From the NCBI RefSeq assembly GCF_900460345.1, contig NZ_UHHW01000002.1, forward strand, positions 2,046,001-2,110,000: a DNA stretch of 64,000 nucleotides, in the 5' to 3' direction. This document shows positions 62,600-64,000 of the stretch, one piece after another. Position 1 is the first letter of the stretch, and each line of letters begins with the position of its first letter. Position numbers and translations under genes: made by a program. The notes under the pieces are model-generated. The model was not told the origin of the DNA. It searched no databases and saw only the letters and a list, made by a program, of their open reading frames with translations. This DNA is from Trueperella pyogenes (GTDB lineage Bacteria; Actinomycetota; Actinomycetes; Actinomycetales; Actinomycetaceae).

Positions 62600-63615
62600 T
62601 AAATGACCGTCGCGGGCGTGTTTTGCTCCTTATTGCGCTAGCTGTTCTACTTGGCATCTGCCTATTATTGGGCGTCGCACTGGGCGCCACCGACATCTCT
62701 TTGTCCTCGATACTGCACGTTATTCGAGGTACATTGATTGGCGATGACGGCGGCGTAGAGCAGCAAGTTATTACAGATATTCGTTTGCCGCGCGTGTTGC
62801 TAGGATTTGCGACGGGAGCTGGGCTGGCTATGTGCGGCCTGATCACCCAGTCGTTGTTAAGAAATCCGCTAGGTGATCCGTACATCCTTGGCATCTCTTC
62901 CGGAGCGTCGACCGGAGCAGCGCTTGTCATTGTTATGGGCAGCTCTCACGCGATCCTCGCTTCGCTCGGAGTGACAGTAGGGGCATTCCTTGGAGCGCTC
63001 CTCGCTATGGTCTGCGTGGGGTTCCTCGCCAGTGCAGGAGGCCGCATCACTCCCGCACGAATCATTTTCGCGGGTATGGCCGTTAACTATTTCTTCTCAG
63101 CGCTCACAAGCCTAATCACAGTCATGGCTAAAAACGCTGCCGGTGCGAAATCTATTGTGTTCTGGATACTTGGCTCTCTCACCTCAGCATCATGGAAAGA
63201 CGTGTGGATAGCGACCGCTTGCACCGCCTTTGCTTTCGCGCTGTTCTTTCTTATGGGACGCCGCGTTGACGTACTCAATCTCGGCGACGATTGTGCAAGA
63301 TCTCTGGGCACTAATCCTCGCACTTACCGAGCAGCGCTCATTGCAATAGTAGCTTTCACCGTTGCCGTCCTCGTCTCGTTGACCGGAGCAATTGGGTTTA
63401 TTGGGCTGGTTATTCCCCATCTTGCCAGGCTGCTTGTCGGATCAACCACCCGCAATACGCTACCTGTGGCTATGGTCGCTGGCGGGATTCTGGTTGTCGC
63501 GGCAGATCTGTGCGCCCGTCTAATTATCCGTCCTGCCGAGCTTCCCATCGGAATCCTCACAGCCTTAGTGGGTACTCCCATGCTCATGGTTTTGATCAAG
63601 AAACATGCACACTAG
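62596..63615 (+). CDS. FecCD-type iron/metallophore ABC permease
   Basis: 339 residues with about nine to ten transmembrane helices. DIRLPRVLLGFATGAGLAMC and NPLGDPYILGISSGAS are the FecCD hallmark motifs, and GAIGFIGLVIPHLARLLVG near residue 260 contacts the ATPase. The GTG start overlaps the hydrolase stop, with GAGGA upstream. Together with the following lipoprotein it forms an importer for iron complexes, haem or cobalamin. The iron box upstream favours an iron ligand. Confidence 0.95.
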   Translation: MINDRRGRVLLLIALAVLLGICLLLGVALGATDISLSSILHVIRGTLIGDDGGVEQQVITDIRLPRVLLGFATGAGLAMCGLITQSLLRNPLGDPYILGISSGASTGAALVIVMGSSHAILASLGVTVGAFLGALLAMVCVGFLASAGGRITPARIIFAGMAVNYFFSALTSLITVMAKNAAGAKSIVFWILGSLTSASWKDVWIATACTAFAFALFFLMGRRVDVLNLGDDCARSLGTNPRTYRAALIAIVAFTVAVLVSLTGAIGFIGLVIPHLARLLVGSTTRNTLPVAMVAGGILVVAADLCARLIIRPAELPIGILTALVGTPMLMVLIKKHAH

Positions 63616-63628
63616 AAAAGGAGAGATA

Positions 63629-64000
63629 ATGCACAGCAGCAAAATGACAGCGTTGATCGCATCCTTTGCCATCCTGGCAACGGGTTTATCTGCTTGCTCA
63701 TCAACACCATCGAAACAGTCGGAATCTTCGCCTAGCCAGGCTGACAAGGTCACAGTCAAAAACTGTGGTAAAGAACAAACCTTCACAAATAAGCCATCGA
63801 AGGTTGTTTCCCTCGGCGTTACGGGACTTGCATATCTCGTTGCAGCTGGGGCAGAAGACAAAGTGATTCTGCGTGCAAATGAATGGGGCGAAGACCCCGC
63901 AGCGTGGATGGCTGGTAAAGCAGACAATATTGAAACGGTTCAAGAACCGATTTCCATGGAGGCCCTTGTGGCCAAACAACCAGATTTGGTCTATGGGGGA
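63629..64000 (+). CDS. Iron/metallophore-binding lipoprotein, partial
   Basis: The first 124 residues of a TroA-type periplasmic-binding protein, running off the right edge. AAAGGAG precedes ATG 63629. Lipobox GLSACSS with cysteine near residue 25. The mature start (VTVKNCGKEQTFTNKPSKVV then SLGVTGLAYLVAAGAEDKV) is that of FepB/FecB-like receptors. It lies 13 bases after the permease. An ATPase gene should follow outside the window. Confidence 0.92.
   Translation, partial: MHSSKMTALIASFAILATGLSACSSTPSKQSESSPSQADKVTVKNCGKEQTFTNKPSKVVSLGVTGLAYLVAAGAEDKVILRANEWGEDPAAWMAGKADNIETVQEPISMEALVAKQPDLVYGG

Overview
The window is a high-GC, Gram-positive (actinobacterial) chromosome segment. An Actinomycetaceae member of the Trueperella/Arcanobacterium kind is my best guess. 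Supporting signs are GC-rich coding regions, -10 boxes of the TAGGCT type with many apparently leaderless starts, an LAxTG sortase signal, a DUF5926 gene, and a DtxR/IdeR-type iron box. No rRNA, CRISPR array or complete insertion sequence was seen. The genus is inference; only a database search could fix it.

Layout. 1-10.6 kb is housekeeping: upp, an alpha/beta hydrolase, DUF5926, a family 2 glycosyltransferase, a large membrane protein, pheA, a diacylglycerol-kinase-like gene, serS and a HAD phosphatase. 10.6-13 kb has two tRNA-Ser genes around an MFS/ArsR pair. 13.2-20.2 kb is a sugar locus: GH4 glycosidase, PfkB kinase, ribose-type ABC transporter and GntR regulator. 20.3-24.1 kb holds an APP1-like phosphatase, a YtxH-like protein, an EEP-family protein and galK.

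24.3-43.9 kb is a broken resident type I restriction-modification (RM) locus. Its hsdM is split by about 12.4 kb of foreign DNA. That DNA carries a complete second type I system (hsdM2-hsdS2-hsdR2 behind a lone Phd-like gene), an XRE/ImmA pair and a decayed phage replication module (sigma-like, Rrp5-like, DUF2800, DUF2815, polymerase fragment). It ends in an IS256-family transposase tail. The resident hsdS and the 5' end of hsdR are also damaged, and vapBC and relBE toxin-antitoxin pairs sit between the resident RM genes.

43.9-55.2 kb is a glycan locus. A LacI regulator is divergent from a GH36 alpha-galactosidase, a three-gene ABC sugar importer and a secreted GH16 endoglycosidase. A single in-frame TGA cuts the GH16 enzyme off from its own LAxTG wall anchor.

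55.1-64 kb is the most interesting part. A 34-36 residue peptide gene, too short for usual ORF cut-offs, has Cys/His/Thr in its C-terminal half and precedes a YcaO cyclodehydratase and two ABC exporter half-genes on the minus strand. Divergently, a prolyl-oligopeptidase-like hydrolase, a FecCD-type permease and a metal/siderophore-binding lipoprotein run off the right edge. A near-consensus DtxR/IdeR iron box lies between the two units. I read this as an iron-regulated azole-modified RiPP locus, possibly a ribosomal metallophore with its own export and re-import machinery.
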